NCBI RefSeq assembly: GCF_022213955.1
Contig: NZ_JAKNTW010000005.1
Location: forward strand, 124,001 to 188,000
Source of the DNA: Dolomitihabitans soli
GTDB lineage: Bacteria; Actinomycetota; Actinomycetes; Streptosporangiales; Streptosporangiaceae
Direction: 5' to 3'
Length of the DNA stretch: 64,000 nucleotides
The notes below the pieces were generated by a model. That model was not told where the DNA came from. It saw nothing but the letters and a program-made list of their open reading frames with translations, and did no database searches. The position numbers and the translations under genes are program-made. Within the stretch, counting starts at the first letter, position 1. Each line of letters starts with the position of its first letter. Below, piece by piece: positions 11,101-19,030 of this stretch.

Positions 11101-11994
11101 GCCGACGAGCAGGGAGGCGGCGGGCGCGACACCCTTGTACTTGCCGTCCGAGGCGCTGCCGGAGCCCGCGATCGTGGAGGCGACGTGGGTGCCGTGCCCT
11201 GACCGGTCGGCGAGGGCGGGGGCGTCGGAGAAGTTCTCACCGGCGACGATCCGGCCCGCGAAGTCAGGATGGGCGGCGTCGATGCCGGTGTCGAGGACGG
11301 CGACCTTGGTTCCCTTGCCGTCGAAGCCGCGGTCCCAGGCGGTGGGCGCGCCGATCAGGGGGACGCTCTGGTCGAGGGACACCTCGATCCGGCGGTCCAG
11401 CCAGATCTTGGACATGCCGCCCGCCAGGGTGGGCCGGTCGCCGAGCGCGGCCCAGAACTTCGGCGCCTCCGCGACACGCACCGTGACCGCGGCGCCGTTG
11501 ACGGCGTCGAGGGTGCGGGTGGTCTCGGCGGCGGGCAGCGCCGCCGCGGCCTTCGCGACGGCGGACTCGGCGGGGTCGCCGGCGTAGGTGACGATCAGCG
11601 GGATCGTCTCGGTGCGCTGCTCCGCGGCCAGCGTCTCGACGTCGAACAGTTCGTCGTCGAGGGCTCCCGAGGCGATCATCCCGGCGGCGTCGGAGGGCAT
11701 GACCAGGTGGCCGCCGTCGCGGTCGGGGAGGGTGGTGAAGGTGACGGGCGCCCCGTCGGGCCTGGGCGCCTCGCGGATGTCGAACGACGGCACGCCGCCG
11801 TCCTTCGCCGGGGTGTACTCGACGACGTCACCGGTGATCAGCGTGACGGTGGTCGTGGCCGTGACGGCCTGCCCACCGGGTTCGGCGCCGACCGGTTCGG
11901 CCGGGGTGGCCGCCGATCCGGGAGCGGCGAACGCGGTGAGCACGAGTGTGGCACCGGATAAGACCGCGGTGATTCTGGCGCGGGTGCGAGACAA
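8164..11994 (-). CDS. Secreted S8-family subtilisin-like serine protease, very large
   Basis: TTG at 11994 is preceded by GAGAGGGA and opens directly into a signal peptide (LSRTRARITAVLSG... to about residue 31), so it is chosen over an upstream ATG. The 1276-residue precursor has a propeptide region (about 35-205), then the S8 catalytic domain with Asp235 (VAVLDTGID), His267 (SGHGTHVAS), the oxyanion Asn in AAGNES and Ser445 (GTSMATPHVSG). Some 800 residues of beta-rich C-terminal sequence follow, as in the large secreted subtilases of streptomycetes and relatives, probably for substrate or surface binding. All triad residues are present. Monocistronic, with paired CebR/CelR-like palindromes about 40-60 bases upstream of the start. 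Confidence 0.93.
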   Translation of the reverse strand: MSRTRARITAVLSGATLVLTAFAAPGSAATPAEPVGAEPGGQAVTATTTVTLITGDVVEYTPAKDGGVPSFDIREAPRPDGAPVTFTTLPDRDGGHLVMPSDAAGMIASGALDDELFDVETLAAEQRTETIPLIVTYAGDPAESAVAKAAAALPAAETTRTLDAVNGAAVTVRVAEAPKFWAALGDRPTLAGGMSKIWLDRRIEVSLDQSVPLIGAPTAWDRGFDGKGTKVAVLDTGIDAAHPDFAGRIVAGENFSDAPALADRSGHGTHVASTIAGSGSASDGKYKGVAPAASLLVGKVLNDAGNGDWSWAIAGMEWAAEQGADVVNLSLGSCCGDGTDPMSQAVDRLTEQHGTLFVVAAGNESDPLTVGIPAAADQALAVGAVDKTTGTTLAEFSSRGPRLDDAAVKPNIVAPGVDIVAARSADSAAKPIPGNDRYTANSGTSMATPHVSGAAALLAQQHPDWRAGELREALTSTAERNEAHNWFEQGSGRLDAGRAVTQTVFATSVVDFRLLDPAKGPVTRQVTYRNTGGEAVTLDVALHTRGWSGAAAPAEAIGLGSQTVTVPAGGTATVDLRVDPAAARTGAYGGWVTASGGDVRLTTPFSYYTGPDTHRLSFSMTNSYGTKEFYTSSQFGPLVYAIPMKRTNSPEDPFNPYAWYSFRLDLSGDGELYLPGGDWEIVGIASEYYPRTRNSWVIKEVSLDKDQKVALDARETVPLRPITPQATDGSGHVRYTRTFTDRPSPVMVYGGTSDGGADHDLFITPVSKVKSGKMRLSHQWSLERAVLDRATAGRLDLHPTYDRVSMSKMLTGPVSYPVVWAGQGRAEDFENLDVTGQLVLTGVPVGSGASPYLDAAKQMDTAARFAGQRGAAGFVGYFDVDGAGPRVPGGAYTTHRLGLNVTEGRALRAAVESGNGLSIKLEPYTGRETVYRLRFEERGRVPAKPERLDNRELIRIESDYHADQPETSGWEFGQSTAGDASTSLSYGEAMKLPLSRTEYFGPASGEVVWSREISSQGLDLFAHDRFPRSRARLDESWFKAPLVPGAADVPDGYPAQVPCVLCRDGDRFVPAEYWLDSDPRHYSRLSPLKADPRLTAGDAVITPQGRRPRSFIVPDGSAAYRLDAVDTSDRKLSEQVTTSSRFTSTPPTGTPGGYSCTFGPACSFQPAIQVTYDVPLDLLNRAPAGRAFTFGLRAGAHSSIRRAPDVREVEVEYSVDDGATWRDARRVWKHGHDGYRVTVDHPPLGATSGYVSLRVHASDKKGGSTTQTVKRAYALR

Positions 11995-12299
11995 GGGGTT
12001 TCCCTCTCGATCTATGACGTGGAGCGGGAGCGCACCCGATCGCGGGAGCGCTCCCATATGCAAGATGCATGCTTCCACGCCCAGTGATCAAATCATGCCG
12101 AATGTCGCCATATGGGATGACCGAATTCGAGTGACCTGTCAGGTGCTCCGCGTGATCGCCGCGCGGAGTTCTGGGGCAGTGAGCCGGCCACTGGCGATCG
12201 AGGGGGTGGCCGCTCTGCCGTACAGATCAATGCTCTGTACGGGTGGTGGGTCGCTGGTTAGAGTAAGTAAGCACTGATTTCCGATGCGGTGGAGCGAAG
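11995..12299. other. Divergent control region, subtilase / acyl-CoA dehydrogenase operon
   Basis: 305 bases without a gene. It contains the CebR/CelR-like boxes near the subtilase and, next to the other operon, an element GAGTAAGTAAGCACTGA (about 12259-12276) that could be an operator for a TetR-type fatty acid regulator. No clear -10/-35 pair was assigned. Confidence 0.5.
12026..12055. promoter_or_regulatory. Tandem CebR/CelR-like palindromes upstream of the subtilase
   Basis: GGGAGCGCTCCC (12044-12055) is a perfect 12-base palindrome followed by A, matching 13 of 14 bases of the published CebR/CelR operator TGGGAGCGCTCCCA. A weaker copy, GGGAGCGCACCC, lies at 12026-12037 with centres 18 bases apart. 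Both sit between the subtilase start and its likely promoter. Confidence 0.55.
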
Positions 12300-13463
12300 A
12301 TGGATCTTGAGGAATACCGTCGCCGGGCCAGGGCGTGGCTCGTTGAGAACGCCGTGGAGGGTGCCGAAGGGGTCGCGGCGGCCAGGCGTTTCATGGCCGC
12401 GATGTACGACGCGGGCTACTCGGGGATCTCCTGGCCGAAGGAGTGGGGCGGCCAGGGGCTGACCCAGGCGGAGGAACTGGCCTTCGCCGCGGAGGCCCGC
12501 GACTTCACGCTGCCGATCTACGCCTTCTCCATCGGGCTGGGCATGTGCGGTCCCACGATCGTCGACCTGGGCACCGACGAGCAGCGCCGCCGCTGGGTCC
12601 GGCCGCTGCTGCGCGGCGAGCGGATCTGGTGCCAGCTCTTCTCCGAGCCGGGCGCGGGCAGCGACGTCGCGAGCCTGCAGACCAGGGCCGAGCCCGCCGA
12701 GGACGGCTGGATCGTCAACGGCCAGAAGGTGTGGACCAGCGTCGCCCAGTACGCCGACCTGGGCCTGCTGCTGGCCAGGACCGACGTCGAGGCGCCCAAG
12801 CACCGCGGCCTGACGATGCTGGTGATCGACATGCACGCGCCCGGCGTGACCGTCAGGCCGCTGAAGGACATGAGCGGGCGCAGCAACTTCAACGAGATCT
12901 TCTTCGACAACGTGCACATCCCGGCGGAGAACCTGATCGGGCAGGTCGACGACGGCTGGAGCTGCGCGGTCACGACCCTGCTGCACGAGAGGCTGTCGAT
13001 CTCCGGCGGGGTCGGCATGAGCGGGGCGCGGGACAACCCGGCCTCGTTCGAGCGGCTGCGCGAGGTGGTCGACACCGGCGACCCGATCGTCCGCGACCAG
13101 CTCGTCGAGCTCTACGTGCGCTCCCGCGCGCTCACCCTGTTCAACCAGCGGCTCGCGGAGGAGACCAGGGCGGGCGTCTTCCCCGGGGCCAGGGGCAGCG
13201 CCGCCAAGCTGCTGCTGGCCGAGCTGACCAACTTCGGCGCCGACCTGGCGATCTCGCTCGCCGGTCCGGAGGCCGTCGCCTACGACGACGACGGCGGCGG
13301 CCTGGCCCGCGCCGTCTCCCAGGCGCCGGGGCTGTCCCTCGGCGGCGGCACCAACGAGATCATGCGCAACATCGTCGGCGACCGGGTGCTGAACCTGCCC
13401 CCCGAGCCGAGGTCGGACAAGAACGTGCCGTTCAAGGACCTGAAGGTGGGGACCCAGCAGTGA
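12300..13463 (+). CDS. Acyl-CoA dehydrogenase, large-type subunit
   Basis: 387 residues from ATG with GGAG seven bases upstream. The FAD/substrate motif FSEPGAGSDVASLQT (about residues 117-131), GQKVWTS (about 141) and the C-terminal GGGTNEIMRNIVGDRVL are those of acyl-CoA dehydrogenases. It overlaps the next gene (a second, divergent acyl-CoA dehydrogenase) by a 4-base GTGA. Adjacent pairs like this form alpha2-beta2 FadE-type enzymes in actinobacteria, where only one subunit carries the full catalytic set, and typically act on branched, steroid side-chain or CoA-ring substrates. The pair plus the following synthetase makes an operon for activating and oxidising an acid. Substrate unknown. 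Confidence 0.93.
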   Translation: MDLEEYRRRARAWLVENAVEGAEGVAAARRFMAAMYDAGYSGISWPKEWGGQGLTQAEELAFAAEARDFTLPIYAFSIGLGMCGPTIVDLGTDEQRRRWVRPLLRGERIWCQLFSEPGAGSDVASLQTRAEPAEDGWIVNGQKVWTSVAQYADLGLLLARTDVEAPKHRGLTMLVIDMHAPGVTVRPLKDMSGRSNFNEIFFDNVHIPAENLIGQVDDGWSCAVTTLLHERLSISGGVGMSGARDNPASFERLREVVDTGDPIVRDQLVELYVRSRALTLFNQRLAEETRAGVFPGARGSAAKLLLAELTNFGADLAISLAGPEAVAYDDDGGGLARAVSQAPGLSLGGGTNEIMRNIVGDRVLNLPPEPRSDKNVPFKDLKVGTQQ

Positions 13464-14497
13464 AGCTCGTGCTCAGTCAGGAGCAGCAGGATCTGCGTGG
13501 CTCGGTCCGCTCCTTCCTCGCCTCGGTCTCGCCCATGTCCGGGGTCCGCGAGGCGATGGAGTCCGCCGACGGCTACGACCGTTCGGTCTACGACCGCCTG
13601 AACGGCGAGCTGGGCCTCGCCGGCCTGATCGTCCCCGAGGAGTACGGCGGGGCCGGGGCCGGGCACGCCGACCTGGCCGTAGCGCTGGAGGAGACCGGGG
13701 CCGCGCTGCTTCCCGGGCCGTTCCTGGCCACCGTCTTCGCCACGATCGCGCTCCTCCCGGAGCGGGACAAGGAGTTGCTCACCGCGGTCGCCGGCGGCGG
13801 GCTCACCGCGACCGTCGTCTCCGGGCCGTCGGCCGGGCCGGACGGCGTGGTCAGCGGCATCGCCCCCCAGGTGATCAACGGCCTGGACGCCGAGGTGCTG
13901 CTCGTCCGCGACGGCCGGCACGGACTGGTGGCCGTCGACGCGGACGCCGGCGGTGTCACCCGCGAGGCGCTCGGCACCCTGGACCCCACCCGCCGCCAGG
14001 CCAGGATCACCTTCGACCGGGCGTCCGGCCGGGTCATCGCGGGCAGCGCGGCGGGGGAGGCGCGCAGCCGCGACCTCATCGCGGTGGCGCTGGCCGCCGA
14101 GCAGCTCGGGGTGCTGCGGGCGAGCCTTGACGCGATCCTCGCCTACAGCAGGATCAGGGTCGCCTTCGGCCGTTATATCGGGTCCTACCAGGCGGTGAAG
14201 CACAAGCTCGCCGACATGCACTGCAAGCTGGAGCAGGCCGAGTCGATCGTCCGCCACGCCGCCTGGGCGGCCGACGAGTCGCCCGGCGAACTGCCGGAGG
14301 CCGCCGCGCTCGCGCAGATCTACCTGGGCCGCGCCTGCTTCGAGGTCGCTCGCGACCACTTGCTGCTGTTCGGCGGCATCGGCTACACCTGGGAGCACGA
14401 CGCGCACCTGTACTACAAGCGGGCCAAGGCGGACGAGGTGCTCCTCGGCCCGCCGCGCGCCGCCCGCGCCCGTCTCGCCGACCTGCTGGAGCTCTGA
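13460..14497 (+). CDS. Acyl-CoA dehydrogenase, partner subunit
   Basis: GTG at 13460 overlaps the stop of the preceding gene. The 345-residue product is shorter and less canonical than its neighbour: it keeps the N-terminal helical part (GLAGLIVPEEYGGAGAG), a weak middle beta domain without the SEPxAGSD motif, and a good C-terminal helical domain (GRYIGSYQAVKHKLADMH; LLLFGGIGYTWEHDAHLYYKR). That pattern is seen in one partner of heterotetrameric acyl-CoA dehydrogenases. The middle-domain loss suggests FAD is held mainly at the interface with the first subunit. Translational coupling supports a complex. Confidence 0.9.
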   Translation: MKLVLSQEQQDLRGSVRSFLASVSPMSGVREAMESADGYDRSVYDRLNGELGLAGLIVPEEYGGAGAGHADLAVALEETGAALLPGPFLATVFATIALLPERDKELLTAVAGGGLTATVVSGPSAGPDGVVSGIAPQVINGLDAEVLLVRDGRHGLVAVDADAGGVTREALGTLDPTRRQARITFDRASGRVIAGSAAGEARSRDLIAVALAAEQLGVLRASLDAILAYSRIRVAFGRYIGSYQAVKHKLADMHCKLEQAESIVRHAAWAADESPGELPEAAALAQIYLGRACFEVARDHLLLFGGIGYTWEHDAHLYYKRAKADEVLLGPPRAARARLADLLEL

Positions 14498-14512
14498 CGA
14501 TCGGAGGCCCCG

Positions 14513-16021
14513 ATGCCTGAGATCAGCCGGTTACCCGGCTTCTACAAGATTGCGGAGGCCGACCCCGGCCGCCGGGCCGTGATCGACGCCGACGGCTCCG
14601 TGACGACGTACGGCGAGCTGCTCGCCCTGGTGAACCAGGTGTCGCACGGCCTGCGCGCGCGGGGTCTCGGCACGGGCGACGTGGTCGCGGGGGTGCTGCC
14701 CAACGGGCTGGACGCGGTGGCCATGCTGATGGCCACCGGGCAGCTCGGCCTCTACTACGTGCCGATCAACTGGCATCTCACGCCGGGCGAGATCGAGTAC
14801 ATCCTCGGCGACTGCGACGCCCGTCTCGTGGTCTCCGCCGAGCCGTACGCGCAGTCGGTGCGGGCCGTCGCGAAGGAGGTCGTGACCGGGGCCGGGGCGC
14901 TGGCGGCCGGGCAGCCCGCCACCGCGCCCGCGGACCGTACGGCAGGCAACGTGATGTGGTACACCTCGGGCACCACCGGCTTCCCCAAGGGGGTGCGGCG
15001 ACCGCTCTCCGGCGCCGAGCCCGAGCAGGTCGTGCCGCTCTACCTCTGGTTCCTCGGCGAGGTGTGCGACCTGGTGCCGGGCGACGGCGTCCACCTGGTG
15101 ACCTCGCCGATGTACCACTCCTCGCCGTGCGCGCACTCCACCTTCGCGCTGCACCTCGGCCACACGCTGGTCATCACCCCCCGCTTCGAGCCGCAGACCA
15201 TCCTGGAACTCGTCGAACGGCACCGGGTCACCAACGCGATGATGGTGCCGACGATGTTCCACCGGATGCTCCAGCTCCCCGAGGAGACCAGGCGGGGATA
15301 CGACGTCTCCTCACTCGCCCAGGTGATCCATACCGCCGCGGCCTGCCCCGTCGCGGTGAAGAAGGGAATCATGGACTGGTGGGGGCCGGTGCTGTACGAG
15401 TACTACGGCTCGACCGAGTCCGCGATCGCCTTCGCGGTCAAGCCGCACGACTGGCTGGCCCACCCGGGCACGGTGGGCAGGACCGCGCCCATGTTCGAGG
15501 CGCGGATCCTCGACGAGGACGGCGCCGAGCTGCCGCCGGGCGAACCCGGCATGATCTACGTCAAGTCGTCCCTGGGCCGGTTCGAATACCTCAAGGACCC
15601 GGCCAAGACCGCCGCCGCCATGCGCGGAGAGTGGTACGCCCCCGGCGACATCGGCTACCTCGACGAAGACGGCTTCCTGTTCCTCTGCGACCGGCGCACC
15701 GATCTGATCATCTCCGGCGGGGTGAACATCTACCCCGCCGAGATCGAGGCCGCCCTGCTCGAACACCCCGCGGTGGCCGACGTGGCGGTGATCGGCGTGC
15801 CCGACGAGGAGTGGGGCCACTCCGTGGTCGCGCTGATCCAGCCGGTCGAGGGCGTCACGGGCGACCCCGGCCTCACCGCCGCGCTGCTGGCGCACTGCGG
15901 CCCCCGGATCGCCCGCTTCAAGCACCCCAGGCGGATCGAGTACCGCGCCGAACTGCCCCGCACCCCCACCGGGAAGCTCTCCCGGTCGAAGGTGCGCGAG
16001 GAGTATCTGGCCGCCCGCTAG
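14513..16021 (+). CDS. AMP-forming acyl-CoA synthetase
   Basis: 502 residues; ATG follows GGAGG at the proper distance and lies 15 bases after the dehydrogenase stop. The P-loop YTSGTTGFPKGV is about residues 149-160, the adenine motif YEYYGSTES about 297-305, the hinge YLDEDGFLFLCDR about 382-394, and the catalytic Lys is in PTGKLSRSK near the end. It activates a carboxylic acid via an acyl-adenylate to its CoA ester, feeding the two dehydrogenase subunits upstream. Chain length or ring type cannot be read from sequence. Its stop overlaps that of the convergent racemase gene by four bases (CTAG). Confidence 0.92.
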   Translation: MPEISRLPGFYKIAEADPGRRAVIDADGSVTTYGELLALVNQVSHGLRARGLGTGDVVAGVLPNGLDAVAMLMATGQLGLYYVPINWHLTPGEIEYILGDCDARLVVSAEPYAQSVRAVAKEVVTGAGALAAGQPATAPADRTAGNVMWYTSGTTGFPKGVRRPLSGAEPEQVVPLYLWFLGEVCDLVPGDGVHLVTSPMYHSSPCAHSTFALHLGHTLVITPRFEPQTILELVERHRVTNAMMVPTMFHRMLQLPEETRRGYDVSSLAQVIHTAAACPVAVKKGIMDWWGPVLYEYYGSTESAIAFAVKPHDWLAHPGTVGRTAPMFEARILDEDGAELPPGEPGMIYVKSSLGRFEYLKDPAKTAAAMRGEWYAPGDIGYLDEDGFLFLCDRRTDLIISGGVNIYPAEIEAALLEHPAVADVAVIGVPDEEWGHSVVALIQPVEGVTGDPGLTAALLAHCGPRIARFKHPRRIEYRAELPRTPTGKLSRSKVREEYLAAR

Positions 16022-17118
16022 AGGGGGATCCACTCGGTGGCGGTGGTGACCTCGTCGAGGATGGCGGTGATCGGCTCGACGCCGAGGCCGGGGCCGGTCG
16101 GGACGGGGAGATGGCCGTCGTCGAGGATGAACGGCGGGGTGATGTCGGTGGCGAAGTAGCGGTCCGAGGCGGAGGTGTCGCCCGGCAGGGTGAAGCCGGG
16201 CAGCGCGGCCAGGGCGATGTTGGCGGCGCGGCCCAGGCCGGTCTCCAGCATGCCGCCGCACCACACGGCGACGCCGTGGGCGCGGCACAGGTCGTGGATG
16301 CGGCGGGCTTCGAGGTAGCCGCCGACCCGGCCGGGTTTGACGTTGATGATGGAGCAGGAGCCCAGGGTGATCGCCGCGGCGGCGTGCTGGGCCGACTCGA
16401 TCGACTCGTCCAGGCAGATCGGCGTGGTCAGGCGCTTGGCGAGCAGGGCGTGCTGAACGAGGTCGTCGTTGGCGAGGGGCTGTTCGATCAGTAGCAGGTC
16501 GTAGAGGTCCAGGCGGGCCAGGTGGGGGGCGTCGGTGAGGGTGTAGGCGGCGTTGGCGTCGACCTGGAGCAGGACATCGTCGCCGAGCCGTTCGCGGACC
16601 GCCCGCACCGGGGCCAGGTCCCAGCCGGGCTGGATCTTCAGCTTGATCCGCACGTAGCCCTGCGCGCGGTAGCCCTCGACGGCGTCCAGGAGCTGCGGGA
16701 TGGAGTCCATGATGCCGACCGAGACTCCGCACGGGACCCGGTCGCGGGCCGCCCCCAGGAAGGACCCGAACGACTGGCCGGTGGCCCGGAGCCGGGCGTC
16801 GAGCACCGCGGTCTCCAGCGCGGCCTTCGCCATCCGGTGCCCCTTGACCGGTGCCAGCGCCCGTTCCACCGCGTGGACGTCGGCTCGGTCGGGGAGCGCC
16901 GGGATCAGGAACCGCCGCAGCACCTCGGCGGCGCCCTCCACGTACTCGGAGGAGTAGAGCGGCTCGGCCATCGCCACGCATTCCCCCCAGCCCTCCGCCT
17001 CGGGGGTCACCACCCGGACCAGCAGCACGTCCCTGGCCGTCTCGGTGCCGAACGAGGTGCGGAACGGCGACACCAGCGGCAGCGCGATCCGCCGCAGCTC
17101 CACTCCGGTGATCTTCAT
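16018..17118 (-). CDS. Enolase-superfamily racemase (N-succinylamino acid racemase / o-succinylbenzoate synthase type)
   Basis: 366 residues from ATG at 17118. Fold markers of the MLE/OSBS subgroup are all present: KLK (catalytic Lys pair, about residue 162-164), metal ligands in LQVDANAAY, LLIEQPLA and ICLDES, and the opposite-face Lys in INVKPGRVGG. In this subgroup the same active site can make o-succinylbenzoate for menaquinone or racemise N-succinylamino acids. No other men gene is nearby; instead a GNAT acyltransferase, an M20 deacylase and a dipeptidase precede it with 4-base overlaps. That neighbourhood matches the N-succinylamino acid racemase pathway described in Geobacillus, so the racemase role is favoured. 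It is the last gene of the operon. Confidence 0.85.
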   Translation of the reverse strand: MKITGVELRRIALPLVSPFRTSFGTETARDVLLVRVVTPEAEGWGECVAMAEPLYSSEYVEGAAEVLRRFLIPALPDRADVHAVERALAPVKGHRMAKAALETAVLDARLRATGQSFGSFLGAARDRVPCGVSVGIMDSIPQLLDAVEGYRAQGYVRIKLKIQPGWDLAPVRAVRERLGDDVLLQVDANAAYTLTDAPHLARLDLYDLLLIEQPLANDDLVQHALLAKRLTTPICLDESIESAQHAAAAITLGSCSIINVKPGRVGGYLEARRIHDLCRAHGVAVWCGGMLETGLGRAANIALAALPGFTLPGDTSASDRYFATDITPPFILDDGHLPVPTGPGLGVEPITAILDEVTTATEWIPL

Positions 17119-17927
17119 GCTTTCCTCTCGAGCACGTAGTAGGTCCTGCGATGGAAGCCGGTGACCCGGGCGCCGTCCGCCAGCAGCCCGCCCAGCACCT
17201 CCCGCACCGCGTGCCGCCACTCCGCGGCGACCTCCGGCGCGCCGCGGCGCAGCGCCTCGACGTCCTCGGGCACCGCGACCAGCACCACCGCGGCGTCGGC
17301 CCGCCCCGGGACGGGACGGCCCGCCCGGTCCTCCAGCGCGATCACCGCGTCCGGCGGCACCTCCGGCCGGTACGGCTCGCCCCCGGCGGCGGCCACCACG
17401 TGCGGCGCGCCCAGCTCCCATGCGGCGAGAATCCGGTCGGACTCGTCGCCCGCGTTGACCTCGTCGTCCATCGCGCCGTAGAACCGCTGGAGGTACTCCA
17501 CCGGTGCGGCACCCAGCTTGGCCAGATTGAAGTAGGCGTTGCGGCGCACCAGCGGGTCGTAGGTCCAGGTGATCCGATCCAGGCCGCGGGCCAGCGCCCA
17601 GGCGCGCTGGTGCAGTTTGAGCGCGAAGCCGGTGCCGCCGAGCGTGACCCCGGTGACGTGGGAGTGCATCCCCCGCCCCACCGGCTCGGCCAGGAACCCC
17701 ACCGAGCCGCCCACCAGCTGATCGTTCCGGTAGGCCCCGGCCACGTAGTTGCCCGAATGCGCCAGCGCGCGCATCAGCTCCACCGTGATCGGCGGGTTGG
17801 TCGGGGTGGGATGCCAGATCTCGTCGAAGAGGCGGGACACCTGTTCGAAGTCCTCGATCTCCCGCAGCTCGCACACCCGTACGCCACGGCTCGCTGCGGC
17901 CAGGCTCGCCGCCTCCCCGGCGTTCAC
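17115..17927 (-). CDS. GNAT-superfamily acyltransferase (putative D-amino acid N-succinyltransferase)
   Basis: 270 residues from a GTG that overlaps the stop of the M20 gene. The sequence is of the larger 'predicted GNAT' kind: an N-terminal arm (EIEDFEQVSRLFDEIW), a VAGAYRNDQLVGGSVGF strand pair, the acetyl-CoA region SHVTGVTLGGTGFALKLHQRAWA (note Gly-rich pyrophosphate loop, split here as text), then TWTYDPLVRRNAYFNLAKLG and a long C-terminal extension. Proteins of this layout accompany enolase-type N-succinylamino acid racemases and transfer succinyl groups to D-amino acids. Role assigned by operon context; the acyl donor and acceptor are inferred, not seen. Confidence 0.75.
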   Translation of the reverse strand: MNAGEAASLAAASRGVRVCELREIEDFEQVSRLFDEIWHPTPTNPPITVELMRALAHSGNYVAGAYRNDQLVGGSVGFLAEPVGRGMHSHVTGVTLGGTGFALKLHQRAWALARGLDRITWTYDPLVRRNAYFNLAKLGAAPVEYLQRFYGAMDDEVNAGDESDRILAAWELGAPHVVAAAGGEPYRPEVPPDAVIALEDRAGRPVPGRADAAVVLVAVPEDVEALRRGAPEVAAEWRHAVREVLGGLLADGARVTGFHRRTYYVLERKA

Positions 17928-19030
17928 CGGGCGGCCGTCCGCCCCGAGAGGACCGCGGTGACCAGCGCGGCCAGCAGTTCGGTACGGCGCGGCAGTTCGG
18001 CCACGATCATGTGCTCGTGGTCGGCGTGCGCGCCCCCGCCCACGGCTCCCAGCCCGTCGAGTGTCGGGCAGCCGACCCCCGCCGTGTAGTTGCCGTCGGA
18101 CGCGCCGCCCACCGCGACCTGTTCGAGCGGGCCGAGGCCCAGTTCGGCGGCCAGTTCGGCGGCGAGCGCGAACAGCCCGGCGGAGGACGACGGCTCCATC
18201 GGCGGCCGGTTGGGGCCGCCGATGAGCTCCAGGCGGGTGCCGGCCAGCCGTGGCGTCAGCGCCCGCATCCGCCGGTCGACGCGCTCCTGGGCGACGAGAT
18301 CGGTCACCCGCACGTCGACCTTGAGCCGCGCCTCGGCGGGCACAGTGTTGGGGCTGGTCCCGGCGGACAGCACGGTCGGGGTGACCGTCGTGGCGCCCTC
18401 GGCGAGTCCGGCGATCGCGATCACCTGGTACGCCAGCTCGATCCCCGCGTTCGCGCCCAGTTCGGGCTCCAGCCCGGCGTGCGCGGCCTTGCCGTGCACC
18501 ACCAGTTCGTACCGGGAGACGCCCTTGCGGGTCGTCTTCAGCGCGCCGCCGTCGGCGCTCGCCTCCAGCACGAAAGCGGCGTCCATGCCCCGCGCGCAGT
18601 CTTCGATCAGCGTCCGGGAACTCGGCGAGCCGAGCTCCTCGTCACCGGTGACGAGGACGGTCACCCCGTCGAGGGACGGCAGCGAGGCGAGCGCGTGGAA
18701 GGTCTGCACGAGTCCGGACTTCATGTCGAACACGCCGGGCCCCCTGGCGACCCCGTCGACCACCGACCACGGGTGGGTGGCCAGCGAGCCGATCGGCCAG
18801 ACCGTGTCGTGGTGCCCCACCAGCAGCACCTTCGGCGTGCCGAAGCGCCAGCGCAGGTGGGTGACGCCGTCGATGACGATCGTCTCCGGCGCGGCGCCGA
18901 GCAGGCGGGCGCCCAGCGTGGCGACCACCTTGGCGCTGCGCGCGACGGCGGCGAGGTCGGCGGAGAAGGACTCGCACAGGACGAGCTCCTCCAGGTCGGC
19001 CAGCATCCGCCGCTGATCGAACGGGCTCAC
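17924..19030 (-). CDS. M20-family metallo-deacylase/peptidase (putative N-succinyl-L-amino acid hydrolase)
   Basis: 368 residues; GTG at 19030 overlaps the stop of the dipeptidase gene. Metal and catalytic positions of family M20 are intact: LVGHHDTVW (first His and general Asp), GVFDMKSG (bridging Asp), TGDEELGS (general base Glu and metal Glu), an Asp/Glu-containing LEASADGG and a closing HADHEHM. The dimerisation lid domain lies at about 175-285 (KAAHAGLEPELGANAG). M20 enzymes remove N-acyl groups or cleave dipeptides. Between a dipeptidase and a GNAT/racemase pair, the likely job is hydrolysis of an N-acyl-L-amino acid, making the D-to-L conversion irreversible. Confidence 0.85.
   Translation of the reverse strand: MSPFDQRRMLADLEELVLCESFSADLAAVARSAKVVATLGARLLGAAPETIVIDGVTHLRWRFGTPKVLLVGHHDTVWPIGSLATHPWSVVDGVARGPGVFDMKSGLVQTFHALASLPSLDGVTVLVTGDEELGSPSSRTLIEDCARGMDAAFVLEASADGGALKTTRKGVSRYELVVHGKAAHAGLEPELGANAGIELAYQVIAIAGLAEGATTVTPTVLSAGTSPNTVPAEARLKVDVRVTDLVAQERVDRRMRALTPRLAGTRLELIGGPNRPPMEPSSSAGLFALAAELAAELGLGPLEQVAVGGASDGNYTAGVGCPTLDGLGAVGGGAHADHEHMIVAELPRRTELLAALVTAVLSGRTAAR

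Noticed and set aside
8149-11202. A 1017-codon open frame antisense to the subtilase
   Set aside because: It mirrors a real gene with signal peptide and triad; high GC gives long antisense frames. Composition is Gly/Arg/Val rich with no motif.
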